Below, one piece after another: positions 48,023-62,660 of a DNA stretch of 64,000 nucleotides. Numbering within the stretch: position 1 is the stretch's first letter; each line of letters opens with the position of its first letter. Both the position numbers and the translations under genes were made by a program. Source of the DNA: Lamellibrachia columna. Lineage: Eukaryota > Annelida > Polychaeta > Sabellida > Siboglinidae. The DNA is taken from positions 18,591,916-18,655,915 of the forward strand of contig OY759274.1 of assembly GCA_963662155.1 (NCBI GenBank). Direction: 5' to 3'. The notes beneath the pieces were generated by a model. The model was given only the letters and a program-made list of their open reading frames with translations. It ran no database searches and was not told where the DNA came from.

Positions 48023-48615
48023 TTGTTCATATGTGTCCAAGAGACATATTATTTCATGAAACAGATAAAGCAACTTCGTGATTCAGACTGTAGCGAATGG
48101 CTTTGAGGACACATTAGACAATGCTCCGTCCTCCTGCGTCGAGTACATTATAGGCCTATTTCGAAGACCCGGCGACAGTCGCTGTCCTATCCTGGAGGTA
48201 GCTATAGCTGGACATCGGTGGTTGAACACAGGTTATAGTAGAGTTTTACAATATCCTGATAATGTACAGAACACAATCGCGGCCTGAACTGTTTTGTTTT
48301 AGTTAGAAGCCGTCTCGGCGATGTACAGTATGATGCTTCACGAAAACAACGCAATGTAACCTCGCACTCCTGAGATACACGGAACTAATTGTACTTTGAC
48401 CGGTGTGCAACTTCAGCAATTTCGTATTTGCCAGGTGACACCTCAGTCGTCGTAACTTCCTTCGCTCGAAGTCGGCACCCTAAGGAAATATGATAAGAAA
48501 ATAAAAGATGTTCTAGAAGAGACAAATACATCGATACGGAACAGTAGCTAGCCCCAATGGAACCAATTTCGTGTAGTGTTGAACATCGGTGGTATGAGAT
48601 AATGCCTTATGCTAT
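48023..48615. other. Unassigned DNA between Gypsy and CR1
   Basis: About 590 bp with a 69-codon frame lacking recognisable motifs. Nothing supported. Confidence 0.4.
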
Positions 48616-48722
48616 TTAACAAGATTTAACAAGATTTAACAAGATTTGCCATCCAAGCCAAAGGCCCAGATGGCAAGTGGACAAGGAAGCCATTGGCTTA
48701 TCGAGAGTCCAACAATGTTCAT

Positions 48723-51575
48723 CTACTTATAGCCCGCCCTCCTGAGATATGTGTCAACCTTGTTTTTAAACATATTCACGCTGCTAGCAGTTACACAATC
48801 TGTAGACAAATTGTTCCATTCATTTATTGTCCTCTGTGAGAACGAGTGCTTCCTGATGTCCAATCTACATTGATCCTTTACTAATTTTACCTCATGTCCT
48901 CTAGTTCTGCTATCCTTCTTGAGTGAGAAAAACATATTTCTATCAATATTTTCATACCCATTCAATATCTTAAAAACTTCAATCTGATCTCCTCTTAACC
49001 TCCTTGTCTCTAGAGTTGTTAAACCACATTCTTTCAGGCGTTCTTCATAACTAAGGTCTCTCAGTTCTGGAATCATTTTAGTTGCTCTTCTTTGTATGCG
49101 TTCAAGCGTATCTATATCCTTCTTACGATATGGTCTCCATGCTTGTATACAGTATTCTAAATGAGGTCTAACTATTGCTTTATAAAGAGGTATAATTAAC
49201 TTTTTTCCCTTGTATGTTATGTTTCTTCTAATCAATCCAATAATTTGATTACCCTTTGAAGCTGCAATACCACACTGCTCTGAAACTTTCATATCAGCGC
49301 TTATTGTAACTCCTAAGTCCTTTTCTTTTACAGTAGTACCCAGAACAGTATCTCCCATTTTATAGTTTACATTCAAGTTCCTATGTCCTGTATGTAGGCA
49401 TTTACATTTCCCAAAATTGAACAACATCTGCCATTTCTCAGACCATTTCACTAATCTGTCTAGATCGTTTTGTAAATGTTGTTTATCACCATCAGTATTA
49501 ACCTTTCTAAACAGTTTTGTGTCATTCGCAAATTTCAGTACGTTATTTGTTATACTGTCGTCCAAGTCATTGATATAAATTAAGAATAATATAGGTCCTA
49601 ATACTGATCCTTGAGGTACCCCACTCAAAACCGATTTCCAATTTGAAACTTCTCCATCTACTACAACTCGTTGTCTTCTGTCAGTCAGCCATTGTTCTAT
49701 CCAGTCAGTTATGCTATCCCCGATACCATGGGCTTTTAACTTAAGTAGTAATCTTTGATGTGGCACTTTGTCAAAAGCTTTCTGAAAATCTAAGTAGATA
49801 ATATCTACTGGCGATCCCACGTCTATCCACTTAGTGATTTCTTCCAAAAAACATAACATATTTGTTAAGCATGACCTCGCTTTAAGGAATCCATGTTGAG
49901 ATGAATTTAATAATTTATGCTTAACGAGGAATTCCACCATATGGTCTTTAATTAACCTTTCTAATAATTTACAAATCACTGACGTTAAACTCACTGGTCT
50001 GTAATTCTCTGACTTATTTCTCGAACCCTTTTTAAATAATGGTATGATGTTTGCTTCTTTCCATTCAAACGGAACAACTCCCTCTTTTAATGACAAGTTG
50101 AATACTCTTGCAAGTGGTATACTGATTTGTTCTACTGTTTCCATTAGTAATTTTGGAGGAATCCCATCCACTCCCGGTGATTTGTTATCCTTCATTGCCT
50201 TTATTTTCTTAGCTACCAATTCTGGAGTTACAACTAACGGACCTAAATAGTCAGATTTAGCCCCCTGAAATTTAGCATCAGCAACTGGTAATGAACTAAT
50301 ATCTTCTTTGGTAAACACTGAACTGAAGTAACCATTTAGGTCTTCCGCCATTAAAAACCCCTGTGATATTATATTTCCAGCACTGTCTTCTAGAGGTCCA
50401 ACCTTGTCTTGTACGTTTTGTTTACTCCTGACATATGCATAAAAACTCTTGCTGTCATTTTTTATGTTACATGCTAGTTTTTGCTCATAGCTTCTTTTAG
50501 ATTGTCTGATTTCAGTTGTAGCTGCATTAAGTGCCTCTTTGTATTTTGCATAGTCTTCGTCCTTTCTGGTACGCCTATAAACCCTCCACATAGTTTGTTT
50601 TAGCATTATTTTTCTAATAGCCTCTTTTGACAAGTGTTTCTTTCTACACCGTTTTCCTTGTTTTTGGAAGGGAACAAATTTATCGATGATACTCTCAATT
50701 TCATATTTTAGAATATTCCAACATTCAATTGCGGTCTTATTCATCAGCATGTTATTCCAATCTAGCTTTGCTAAGTATTTTCTCATATCTTTGTAGTTAC
50801 ATTTGTGGAAGTTTCTCTTGTACGTTTTCTTATTTTTACTTTCTGATTTTACATTGATTTCAAAATGTATTTGATTATGGTCACTATTACCCAATGGTTC
50901 AAATATTTTTACTTTGTCCACTAATTCTTTTTGTGATGACAAAACTATATCTAATACATTTTCTCCCCTGGTTGGTTCTAGTACGTGCTGAGTAAGAAAG
51001 CTATCCTGGATTAAAAATAGAAATTATTGGTCCTCAATCCCTGTGCTCTCTAGAGAATTCCATTGTATGTGTCCACGGTTAAAATCTCCCATTATGATAC
51101 ATTCCCCTTTACTAACTTCCGTTATAGCGTTTTTTATTTTTGTGTTGTCCTCTTCGTTTATGTTTGGACTTCGGTAAACTAATCCAATAGTTAATTTTGA
51201 ATTTCCTGAAACAATTTTGCACCAAACAGCTTCATCGCAATCTGCTTCCCTTTCTAGTTTTATTTCATAAGCCTGAATAGATTCTTTAACATATAAAATT
51301 ACTCCCCCGCCCCTTCTTCCTATTCGATCTTTCCTAAACATTACATATCCTGTCAGTCCTAATTCAGCATCTGTTATATCTATGTTGGCCCATGATTCAG
51401 TTATACCAATTATGTGAGGGTCAATATCTTCTACCATAATGTTTAATTCGTTTTTCTTATTTATTATGCTCCTTGCATTTAAACATACGCATCTATAACC
51501 TTTTTCAGAGATGTTTTTCGGATGATTTGATATTGGTTTATCTGTGCTAGTGGCCTCTTGTTCTGCTTGAGACAC
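48723..51575 (-). pseudogene. CR1 ORF2: endonuclease-reverse transcriptase with one stop and an FAND motif
   Basis: The frame is continuous for 950 codons from 51,575 to 48,723 except for a single TAA at 51,024-51,026. The AP-type endonuclease shows LNARS, ITESW, YRSPN, GDFNRG and, after the stop, the SDHNQ motif. The RT then follows with SPGVDGIPPKLL, ANIIPLFKKG, YRPVSLTSV, IYLDFQKAFD, SGVPQGSVLGP and the thumb and C-terminal regions. The catalytic FADD motif reads FAND: the first Asp of the pair is Asn (codon 49,524-49,526), which should abolish polymerisation. The low damage otherwise suggests a fairly recent insertion. Confidence 0.9.
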
Positions 51576-51604
51576 CTCTAGGTAACCCCCCGCACTTCTA
51601 GTTT

Positions 51605-52777
51605 AAAGAATGTTTACTTCCAAAAATATTTGTCATTGTACCCAAGTCACTATCTACTGCTGCTGAAAGTTTGTCCGCGAATACTGCCGCCCCCTTTCCA
51701 CTTAAATGAAGCCCATCCTTCATGTACATATCAGCCCTCCCAACAAAACTTCCCCATAAATCCAACTTCCTCTTCCCTACATAACTTCTGGACTAACATT
51801 GCCATCCCCCGACAATTTCGATATTTGTGACCCCTCCTGCCCATTACAGGTAAAATCCCTGACAGTATTACCTGCTCAACCCGCGTCTGTTTTAGTGTTC
51901 TGACCAACTGCCTATATTTCCTAACTATGGCAGTTGTACCCTCCCTCTCTACGTTATTTGTCCCTACGTGTACTAAAACAGATCCACCCTTACCCGAGCC
52001 TACGATGTTTTTTACTCTCTCAGTTATCGCCTCTATTTTGGCTCCAGGCAAGCAGACCACCACATCATCTCCCTTGTTTAAGACTCTGTCGGTCTTCCTA
52101 ACTATCGAATCCCCCACAAACACCCTCGCTCTCTTCCTCACCCCCTCTATCACTGCTGCAGAATAACTCTTCCGTTCGATCCCCTCCATCACATTCTGTC
52201 CTGACCCCTTCCCTCCTGTCTCCCCCACTTCCCACTCCTTTGCTCTTGTCTCTCCCACTTCCCTCTCCTTCACTCCGGTTGTTTTCCCTCCCGTCTCCCC
52301 CACTCCCTTCTCCTTCCCTCCTGTCTCCCCCACTCCCTTCTCCTTCCCTCCTGTCTCCCCTCTCCTTCGCTCCGGTTGTCTTCCCTCCCGTTCCTTTCCT
52401 TCCCGTCTCCGTACGTCCTGTCTCCCTACGACCTGTCACCTTCCCTCCTCTCAGCTTCCTCCCAGGCTGCGATGAGCTCTCCCTAGCATCTCTTGTGTCT
52501 TTCCCCACTTTATCATCTACTGTTCCCCCACCGGAACTACTGGCACAACCCCCCGTTCCCTTCCCACCATTGCCACAACGAGCAGCCTCAGCTCTTCCAA
52601 CTCCACCTCTAGTTCCTTCATCTTCGTACATCCCCTACACTCAAAACTAAAACTATCTGCCTGGACCTCAGCCCAGGACTTCTCGCACCCAGACTTGACG
52701 AAGTCCACCCAGTTACTGCAACTGCCACAAATTAAGTGCCTTGTGGCCTTTAACTGCCGTTTGCACGGCGCCATCAT
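51605..52777 (-). pseudogene. CR1 ORF1: zinc-finger, low-complexity linker and SGNH esterase domain
   Basis: Starting at 52,777, the N-terminus has a PHD-like Cys pattern (CGSCSNWV ... C ... CRGC) and a Glu/Leu-rich coiled coil. A Gly/Arg/Glu/Thr-rich repetitive linker follows, whose length repeats cause frame changes (52,210-52,600). The esterase domain comes last: block I VFVGDSIVRK (Ser in GDS), block III GTNN and block V DGLHLS (Asp and His), split by a frameshift near 51,735. Such esterase ORF1 proteins are known in CR1 elements. At least two frameshifts make it non-functional. Confidence 0.8.
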
Positions 52778-52800
52778 ACAATTTAGTTTTAATTAGTTTG

Positions 52801-53785
52801 CAACGTTAGCCTTGAATAAGGCTGTTTTTGTGATCAAAAGAACACTTTAGTCTAATATACTTGCTAACTGTGTCTTCTATTAACCTCGCATGAGAAAAAA
52901 ACCTGCCACCTAGCGAATACGGAGAACACTGTGTAACAAAACAACGAATTCAGTGTGTACTAATTTACGCTAAAATCCTGCTGTTAATTCCTTTTTACCG
53001 AAAACGTTTATTACCACTATGTCAGATATTACCTTATGTATGTAATTTAAGTAAATAGATCACTTTATCTTATATATATATTAGCCAATGTAAACTATTC
53101 ACTATGCTATCTCAATTTTCGAATAGTAAACAACCCTATTATCGCTCGCTGAATTCCCTGACAGAATCCGAAACTAACTTATTCTAAAATACTCCCTCTG
53201 ACTAATAATTAACAAAACCTGTTTCCTAATATATGTCTACAATACGTTTGTGTATAATATATATTCAATAGTAATACTTATTCTATTTGATATACCGCGT
53301 TTTTCTGTAAATGATCTACACCAAATTCAAGTCGCTGCACCAAGTCCAAGTAGCCGGAAGTCAATCGAAGAACAACAAACAAGAAACTAATTTTTTAACG
53401 TTTCATTAAGCACGGCATCGTTTGCACGTTCCTACGTTTTATTACGGCCTGTTAGTTGCCAGAATTGAACAACACGTCACACTGTTGGCTTACACAATAA
53501 TAGAGTAAGACAAACTGGCTCTTTTTATGTAAGTTTTGCCCCTCCATTTTTATAGGTACCTCTACTCTAGCTTATCAAATTGCTGGCAAGGAAGTATCTG
53601 GTACTTTTCGTGAGAGCCTATCAAGGCTGAATCAGCTAATTGTAAAGATAGTTCGTTCTGCCACAACGCTACCAAGTTTGTGAAGTCCGTGTCCGTGACG
53701 TCTTGTTGACCAGACGCATTCCTTGGTATGTCCGACGACACGGACACACAAACTGCAGTGATTGGTTTGAATGACTTCGTGTCTT
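52801..53785. other. Possible CR1 5' UTR and flanking DNA
   Basis: AT-rich, with no supported frame or repeat. Part of it may be the CR1 5' UTR, but the boundary is not visible. Confidence 0.35.
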
Positions 53786-53787
53786 CG

Positions 53788-53799
53788 TATGTGTGTGTG

Positions 53800-53835
<36 letters not shown>

Positions 53836-53850
53836 TGTGTGTGTGTGTAC
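53788..53850. repeat. (GTGC)n/(GT)n microsatellite
   Basis: A short GTGT, GTGC, GTGT tract of about 60 bp. Confidence 0.9.
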
Positions 53851-54014
53851 TGAGCCACAATGGGAATGTCCGATTTATGGTAGAATCAACCACAACTGCA
53901 AAACACCAGTCACATGGGACGGGGGTAGCAGTGCGTCATGTGTACTAATTATTTATTACAGATCATTCAAGTCAAGTCAAGTAGTTATACTCCAAACAGC
54001 CCAATCTTGAGCTA

Positions 54015-54176
54015 ACGCAGGAGTTTTGTCCAACGGCTTTTAATGTCTCTTCCGAAAGACACAGGCAAAGTGGGGTGAACGAAACTGCCCAAGCTTCGAA
54101 ACGGCGGAGGTGGAATCGAACCACCGTCCTCTCGATCGACAGGCGGGTGCTTTAACCATTAGACCACCGCTCCCCA
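54015..54176 (-). mobile_element. tRNA-derived SINE with a central conserved domain
   Basis: On the minus strand, 54,176-54,105 is tRNA-like: an A-box-like TGGTCTAATGGTTA and a perfect B box GGTTCGATTCC with a paired T arm. The acceptor and anticodon stems do not pair well, so it is not a working tRNA. The body holds the core TTCGTTCACCCCACTTTGCC and TGTCTTTCGGAAGAGACATT. Core-only relatives are at 1-35, 12,481-12,610, 13,440-13,515 and the unit 2 equivalents. Confidence 0.7.
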
Positions 54177-54684
54177 CTAGAAGGGACATTCTAGAAGGGA
54201 CATCGCGACTGGGGCCACTTAGTGTAGTCTAATTTATGCGAAGACGATTGAAGTGTCATTGAACTTAAAATTGGCACCAATGTATGGTTTTACCCAATGA
54301 AAACCAACGACAAGACTTTGGTTCAACACCAAACCAAACAATACATATCAACATCTTTACGTATTTGTGCTGGGAACACACTTATTGATGTCGTCCCCTG
54401 TGGGCTGTTTGGAGGTGTCACAGAGCACCCTGTGAATGTGTGAATACTTGCAATTGAAAAACACCTTAATGAATTTAATTTTGTTTTCTATGATTTATTT
54501 CCAATGTACTAATATTTAGTACTAATGTCTAATGTCTAATGTACATTATACTTGTTATGATTTTCTGAAGTATTTAATAAGTATTGTACATCAATTTCCC
54601 AAATTTCAGTTTGAAAATGCTTTATGTTAGTTAAAGTATGTATGTACTTTACTTAGTTTGTATTCCTCATTTGGAAATAAAATA

Positions 54685-54687
<3 letters not shown>
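54177..54687. other. Possible LINE/SINE 3' end
   Basis: AT-rich DNA ending in AAATAAAATAATTGATTG and the (ATTG)n tail, which looks like a retroposon 3' terminus on the plus strand. The family is not recognised. Confidence 0.35.

Positions 54688-54721
<34 letters not shown>
54688..54721. repeat. (ATTG)n tail
   Basis: About eight to nine copies of ATTG. It may be the 3' tail of a retroposon. Confidence 0.85.
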
Positions 54722-54722
<1 letters not shown>

Positions 54723-54935
54723 GCACGTTATTATACGAGATTAGCAAACCAGTTCCGTCGGTCGTTTTCAAAACCGATGTGTGATTTGTGTCCACTATCA
54801 ATTGCTCCCTTTCTTACGTTTAGCTAAGCAAAATGCACCACAAAAGTAAATTGGGGGTTCATGCCAAACAAAATATCCCGCTTTAAACCGTGCGACAATA
54901 GAGGTCAGAGGTCATTCGGATGAGATGGCGCGGGA

Positions 54936-54947
54936 CTATTTAAATTC
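54936..54947 (+). promoter_or_regulatory. TATA-like box of gene B1
   Basis: CTATTTAAATTC about 345 bp before the start codon. A possible 5'-UTR donor AAAGTAAAT is at 55,020-55,028, and the acceptor GGTCTCAG at 55,264-55,271 lies 11 bp before the ATG, the same arrangement as in family A. Confidence 0.45.
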
Positions 54948-55282
54948 GAGCCCTCCGGGAGACACTTCGAGATAGACTTTCCAGATATAATCTAGTTGTC
55001 AGATAAATATCAACTTCAGAAAGTAAATGATGCCTACTTCTATCTCACGAATACCAGTTACGCGTGGTCAACATGTTGATTAGGATTGGGTTGATCCAAC
55101 ATTAATTACCCTGCCGAAACGAAAGAGTACTTCCAGCCATTTTCGGCGTCAACAAAGATAAGATAAAGACGATGAAATCAGCCAGAAACGACACCGTTGA
55201 CTGCGACTTGACTATTGTTAATCGTAGCCATATCTACAAGCGTTGTTGACTTTGAGAGAGTTTGGTCTCAGGGGAAGCGACC

Positions 55283-56385
55283 ATGAAGTTGATCGTTGTG
55301 TCTCTGGCGTTGATGGCGCTGACGATCCTGTCTCGACAGGAAATTTCGGCCCAGGTGAGTTTTCCACAGGGCAACTTATCTTGTTGCATTAAGAGTTATA
55401 ACATCCAAATGAGATTGTATACCACACATCCTGGTTTGCATTGATATATTTAATTTTTACGTAGGCTTGCCGTGCTGAAATGCGTTATTTGCTGTTGCTA
55501 GAGCAATGTTAAAGCATATTTATCTACGAGATTTTGTTTTGATTATGAATACGAGTGATTTCAAATTCCAAGAATACCACATTCAATTTGATGTATCGAT
55601 CAAATCAATCAAATGTAATGTTGTATATAATAAATACGTGTACGGTATTATGCTTTTTTATAAAGATTGTGCAAGAATCCTAAGTCTCTAACATTAAAGT
55701 AAAATGTTGGTTGAAAACAATGCAGAGTAACCGAGAGCTAACAAGAAGATGTCCACAATGGATTGCCTTGTTTTGTTATACATATTGGATGTTGTGTAGG
55801 GCTAAATGTCCTTTGTATATTTTGAATGTACATGTATATTTAAATCAATGACTGCATGTGTATTCTATTCTAGAACGACGATAGTCCGGCGCCAATCGGT
55901 AAGTATTATAATGTTTTATTGTTTTAAATGGTTAACAATAAGTTTGTATTATTCAATTTGTCATTGCATACTGTGCGAAATATTCTTTAGAAGGAGGCCG
56001 CATTTTATATGGCAGAAAAGAAAACGTAGATGATACCAACGTTTATCCAGATTGCGCCACTGGACAAGCCATATTAACTACTATGGCTTGTTTTGTGTAA
56101 TTAATAGCAACCAAATAGTTTGTTTGTTTTCCTGTTAACAGCGCCGCAGTCAGGACCTATTCCTCAACCATGCAGTAAACATGTCTAGCATACTGATACA
56201 CTTACTAGGCACTGTCGATGCGGTTTCATTTCGTTTCTAATACATTTAAAGAACGTTTTTCTAGGTACATTGTTTCATCATATGCTTAAAGTACATACTC
56301 GTTGTACGCTTCATTGCACCAAACACAGAAGTAAAAACGAGTATATACGCACTATCGCGCTCGCACGAAGTGCATTCGCACGCTT

Positions 56386-56416
<31 letters not shown>

Positions 56417-56683
56417 CACACCCAACACCCACCCACCCACCCACCCACCCACCCAACCACCAATCAACCAATCCATTTAATTCATGCTAAAAGAAGTGAA
56501 ACTAATCCGTGTCTCATTTATCTTTGTGTTACAGGTAGCCACTGTCAGGTGTCGTGTCGGAACAGCGTCTGCAGCTGTGTCGCCGGATGCAACGGCCCGC
56601 ATCGCGGACGTTACTCGATGAGATGCTGTTCATGTCGGTGCGGGCGGAACGAGGATGCCGTGTGCAGGGCCTACCCCTGGTGA
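55283..56683 (+). CDS. Secreted cysteine-rich peptide, family B (gene B1, spliced)
   Basis: Four coding exons: 55,283-55,354 (72 nt, signal peptide of 24 codons, donor GTGAGT), 55,874-55,898 (25 nt, acidic, donor GTAAGT), 56,142-56,174 (33 nt, Pro/Gln-rich, ending in a Cys, donor GTAAAC) and 56,535-56,683 (149 nt). Together they give 279 nt, 92 residues, phases 0, 1, 1. The terminal exon has CQVSC, CSCVAGC and CCSCRC and ends AYPW with TGA. Exon 3 could be skipped without changing frame, so its use is uncertain. A second, diverged exon pair at 60 kb also ends its short exon with a Cys codon at the same place, supporting it. The CxxxC and CxC spacing is reminiscent of defensin/mytilin-type peptides, but I cannot assign the family; an antimicrobial or other secreted effector role is inference. 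Confidence 0.75.
56385..56460. repeat. (GCAC)n(CCAC)n microsatellite
   Basis: In the last intron of gene B1. The same repeat precedes the orphan exon at 39.8 kb. Confidence 0.9.
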
Positions 56684-57155
56684 TGCTTACCACTGCCACC
56701 ATACACCATCAAACAACCATTCATCATCCAATCACCCTTCACCATCCAACCATCAGACACCACGAGAGCCCCCCCCCCCCCCCACCGACCCTGTCATTGA
56801 TCAAGAAAAACCGATGCGACGACGAGATAAGTAGTCGCACCAGCGTCGCGTGAGCGACTAATTCTGACAAGTAGCCGACGTGTCGTACGATTAGTCTAAC
56901 TCAAACAGCAGTTGTCAGCTGACGTTGTCTCCAGCTGTACATCAAAGCGTGTTGTTGGTAGCGAAATGAATTACATTCGCTTTTGCAAAATGCATGTTAG
57001 TGCAATACGTATTAGCGAATGACGAATAAGTTAGTCTTATTACGATAATAAGACTACCGTATTGGTCTAGATCACTTTACCGCGATACATCAACAAAGAT
57101 AACGTACAGCTACCTCGTTCTGAGAATGCAGCTGACGTTTAAATCATTTCGAACG

Positions 57156-57272
57156 CGATCGAGTACGTACGTTGGCATAGACACGATCGAGTACGTACGT
57201 TGGCATAGACACGATCGAGTACGTACGTTGGCATAGACACGATCGAGTACGTACGTTGGCATAGACACGATG
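57156..57272. repeat. 28-bp tandem repeat, 4 copies
   Basis: The same unit as 40,434-40,572, one copy fewer. It lies about 0.5 kb downstream of the gene B1 stop. Confidence 0.9.
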
Positions 57273-57785
57273 GAACGCTTTTTTAGTTTTTGTCTGATTG
57301 TTCTGACTTACATAATCTTCGTCAAACGTCCACATCAGTTCCTTTGTACGGTACGAAAGCATCGTGAAACCGGCCCCAGCTGCATGTTTACAAATGTAAG
57401 TGTTAGTATTACAGTGATATATACATCTCGATAATGCACGGCAGCCTCGTTCTGGGAATCCTATATTAAACACACGTTTGTGAACGTCGAGTGGATATCA
57501 ACACGGCTAGCCGTTGTATAATCCCTAACCAAACTGCTAGCATTAACACAATAATGTATTCCAAATGTATTGTCCATCACGTTCCTCCTGTGCGGTTTCC
57601 CAATCCCCAACCTTAAACTGTTTCGCGTATCCCCATTGCCATTCTTGACTGCGCACACCCCCAGTTCCCGCAATAGCAGCGATTTGCGATCTGTAGCACC
57701 CCACCCCCAATAGGACGGCTGGCGGAGTGGCACAAATAATTAGACGCGTAATACGGCCTTGTCTGATTATTTGTGCTGCCCCGTC

Positions 57786-58094
57786 ACCGTCCTGGACGAG
57801 TAGGGGCGCTGCAAATCGCTATTGTACCGTTTTATATAATTGTTTGGGGAATGCTAAAGTTGACGCATCTTTTACAGCCAATCGGGTTATCAGAAAACAT
57901 TTTGCCATGAGTCTGCGGAGTGTTGCGTGCGAAAACATAGTAGAAGATAGGCAAAACGTGTAAGGAATTTTGTATGCATTATTTTATGTCAAAGTTGTAA
58001 ATGTTGGTAAAAATACAATTAAATATGACATGTAATCGATGATGGCATATTGTGGAAACGATCAGACGCATACATTTCGAATGACCCTACAAAT
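57786..58094. other. Unassigned DNA
   Basis: About 300 bp after the duplicated block. No gene or repeat recognised. Confidence 0.4.
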
Positions 58095-59205
<1,111 letters not shown>

Positions 59206-60010
59206 TACACGAATAAGTTGGTGAGCACGTGTGCGCGCACGCGCGTTCGTGCGTACATGTATGCATGTGTGCGTGTGTGTGTGCGTGCATATCTGTGCTC
59301 ACTTCTCCTTGTCGTATGCCATCATGTATAACACGAATCTTTATTTTAAAGCTTCAGTTTGGAACCTGTTTTCGGATACGTGAATCGCCTTCATATAACT
59401 TTCACGTGACCATGTGACTGCATGAACGAGTAAATATATAATGACCTGCGATAAACAATTAGTCTGACCCATAATGCATGACACAGTGTTACCAGCTTGT
59501 GCTGGGTGAATGGCGTTGGTCAAGCGCAGTAGACATGCTGTTGACGCGGGCGTGGCTGCAATCTGGGCTGATTCACCCATATTCCAGACACACACTTCGC
59601 AAGATGCACACCCACCCAATAAATCAAGCACACGCTTACACACACGCGCGCTCACACGCACACACGCACGCGCACACACACACGCGCACGGACGCACGCA
59701 CACACACGCACGCACACACACGTACACGCGTGCCACTATCATTGATTTGCAATCACAAAAGTGTACACCGCAGGATTTCATCCAATGTTGATGTTATTTT
59801 GAGGAACATTAATGATGTCGATTTGCAAGTCACCGGGATATTGGTGTGTCTGATCTAGACATGTTTAAACTGTCAATGTCATAACATGATGGGAGTAATT
59901 GTTTATAGGTATGTATAATAATAATAATAGTCAGTTTTGTTTTTTCGGAAATATTAAATATCATACTAATGCAAATATTTATAAATTAATTATGTTTCTA
60001 TCATTTTCAG
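59206..60010. other. Spacer with AC/GC-rich microsatellites
   Basis: GTGC/GTAT repeats at 59,225-59,290 and an (AC)n/(GCAC)n tract at 59,630-59,730. No signal-peptide exon for the 60 kb gene was found here. Confidence 0.5.
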
Positions 60011-60619
60011 CGCGAATTTACCCATTCAGATGCCGTGAGTATTATTCTCTGCCTTGCCATTAGTAGTCTAGTTTTACCTCAATGTGCGTAGCACGTTGTT
60101 GAGTGTTTCAAATGTGCCATGTCCATATTATACAAACGAATTGAGAGAACCCAATTTATATCGCTGCTGTTGCCTTAAGTGTGTTTTATTTAAAGGGGTA
60201 TGTCGGACTGGAAATATTATCTCCGTTTGCAATATTAATGGATCATTAACACGCACACGCGTACGCACGCACGCACGCACAAACTCCCACACATGCACAC
60301 GAAAGCGCGAACATACAAAAGTGCACGTAAGCGCGCACATTGAACTTGCACATTTAACTCGCATGACTTACAAATTACATTTCTTTCAGAGCGGTACTGC
60401 CAGGTGTCGTGCCCGAACGGCTACTGCAGCTGTGTCGCTGGCTGCTACGGAGGACCCCACAGAATTCCGATGTGCTACATGAGAAAATGCTGTAAATGCC
60501 GCTGCGCGTCGAATGGAGACGCCGAATGTCGAGCCTACAGGAACTGGTGGTGCCCCTACCTTCGCCCCCTCCCGGTCAAGAATGTCAAGGAGCAGGTGCA
60601 GGTGCAGCAACCAGCATGA
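60011..60619 (+). CDS. Family B exon pair (B2): short exon plus cysteine-rich terminal exon
   Basis: Exon 60,011-60,034 (24 nt, acceptor CATTTTCAG, donor GTGAGT, phase 1 to 1) ends in a Cys codon plus one base. Exon 60,390-60,619 (230 nt, acceptor TTCTTTCAG, phase 1) encodes about 75 residues: CQVSC, CSCVAGC, a MC not present in B1, CCKCRC, then a longer tail with WWCPYLRPLP and a Gln/Val-rich end before TGA. No signal exon is visible in the 4 kb upstream. Because both donors and acceptors are phase 1, the pair could be spliced to exon 2 of gene B1 (55,898) as an alternative 3' end, or belong to a gene that lost its 5' exons. AATAAA signals follow at 60,690 and 60,733. Confidence 0.65.
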
Positions 60620-60689
60620 AGAGATGAATCGCATGAAGAGAGTTATCTCAAATCGTACCAAAAGTTATTCCATTCTAACACAAGTCCGT

Positions 60690-60738
60690 AATAAAACTAG
60701 GAACGTGCGTTCGTGTAAATTATGCCATGCATAATAAA
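60690..60738 (+). terminator. Two polyadenylation signals after B2
   Basis: AATAAA at 60,690-60,695 and 60,733-60,738, 70-115 bp after the B2 stop codon. They support B2 as a transcribed 3' end. Confidence 0.55.
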
Positions 60739-60834
60739 ATGCTAACAATCTGAGAAACTTGTTATTGTCTTTCTTCGTGCTAACGTTTTTATATAATTTA
60801 AACAGATACCATTTGACAGCTATGTAGCCGCGTA

Positions 60835-62542
<1,708 letters not shown>

Positions 62543-62613
62543 TGTTGGACGTGGACATCGAGGCTGAGAGAATGACGATGCTTCAGTACAACAGTTTCCC
62601 CGCTGTACAACCC

Positions 62614-62660
62614 TCACGCACAGGATCCTCACGCACAGGATCCTCACGCACAGGATCCTC
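62614..62660. repeat. 15-bp repeat x 3
   Basis: CTCACGCACAGGATC repeated three times with a fourth partial copy. Confidence 0.85.

Larger units (their letters stand above)
48618..52800 (-). mobile_element. CR1-clade non-LTR retrotransposon, nearly full length
   Basis: Minus orientation: ORF1 (52,777 to 51,605), ORF2 (51,575 to 48,723) and a short 3' UTR ending in tandem AAATCTTGTT repeats (48,618-48,650), the kind of short-repeat 3' tail typical of CR1/L2. The 5' end is not sharply defined; no TSD is visible to me. It is inactive: ORF1 is frameshifted, and ORF2 has one stop and a mutated RT catalytic motif. Confidence 0.9.
56345..57785. repeat. Duplicated family B block (right copy)
   Basis: The homologue of 39,630-41,085. 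It carries the terminal exon of gene B1 and its 3' flank. The poly-C tract (56,770-56,783) and 28-bp array differ in length from the left copy. Confidence 0.85.

Noticed and set aside
52240..52650. Pro/Ser/Leu-rich 136-codon plus-strand frame
   Set aside because: Antisense of the repetitive linker of CR1 ORF1.
54100..54176. Functional tRNA gene on the minus strand
   Set aside because: The B box and T arm are good, but the acceptor and anticodon stems do not pair and a SINE body follows. I call it a tRNA-derived SINE.
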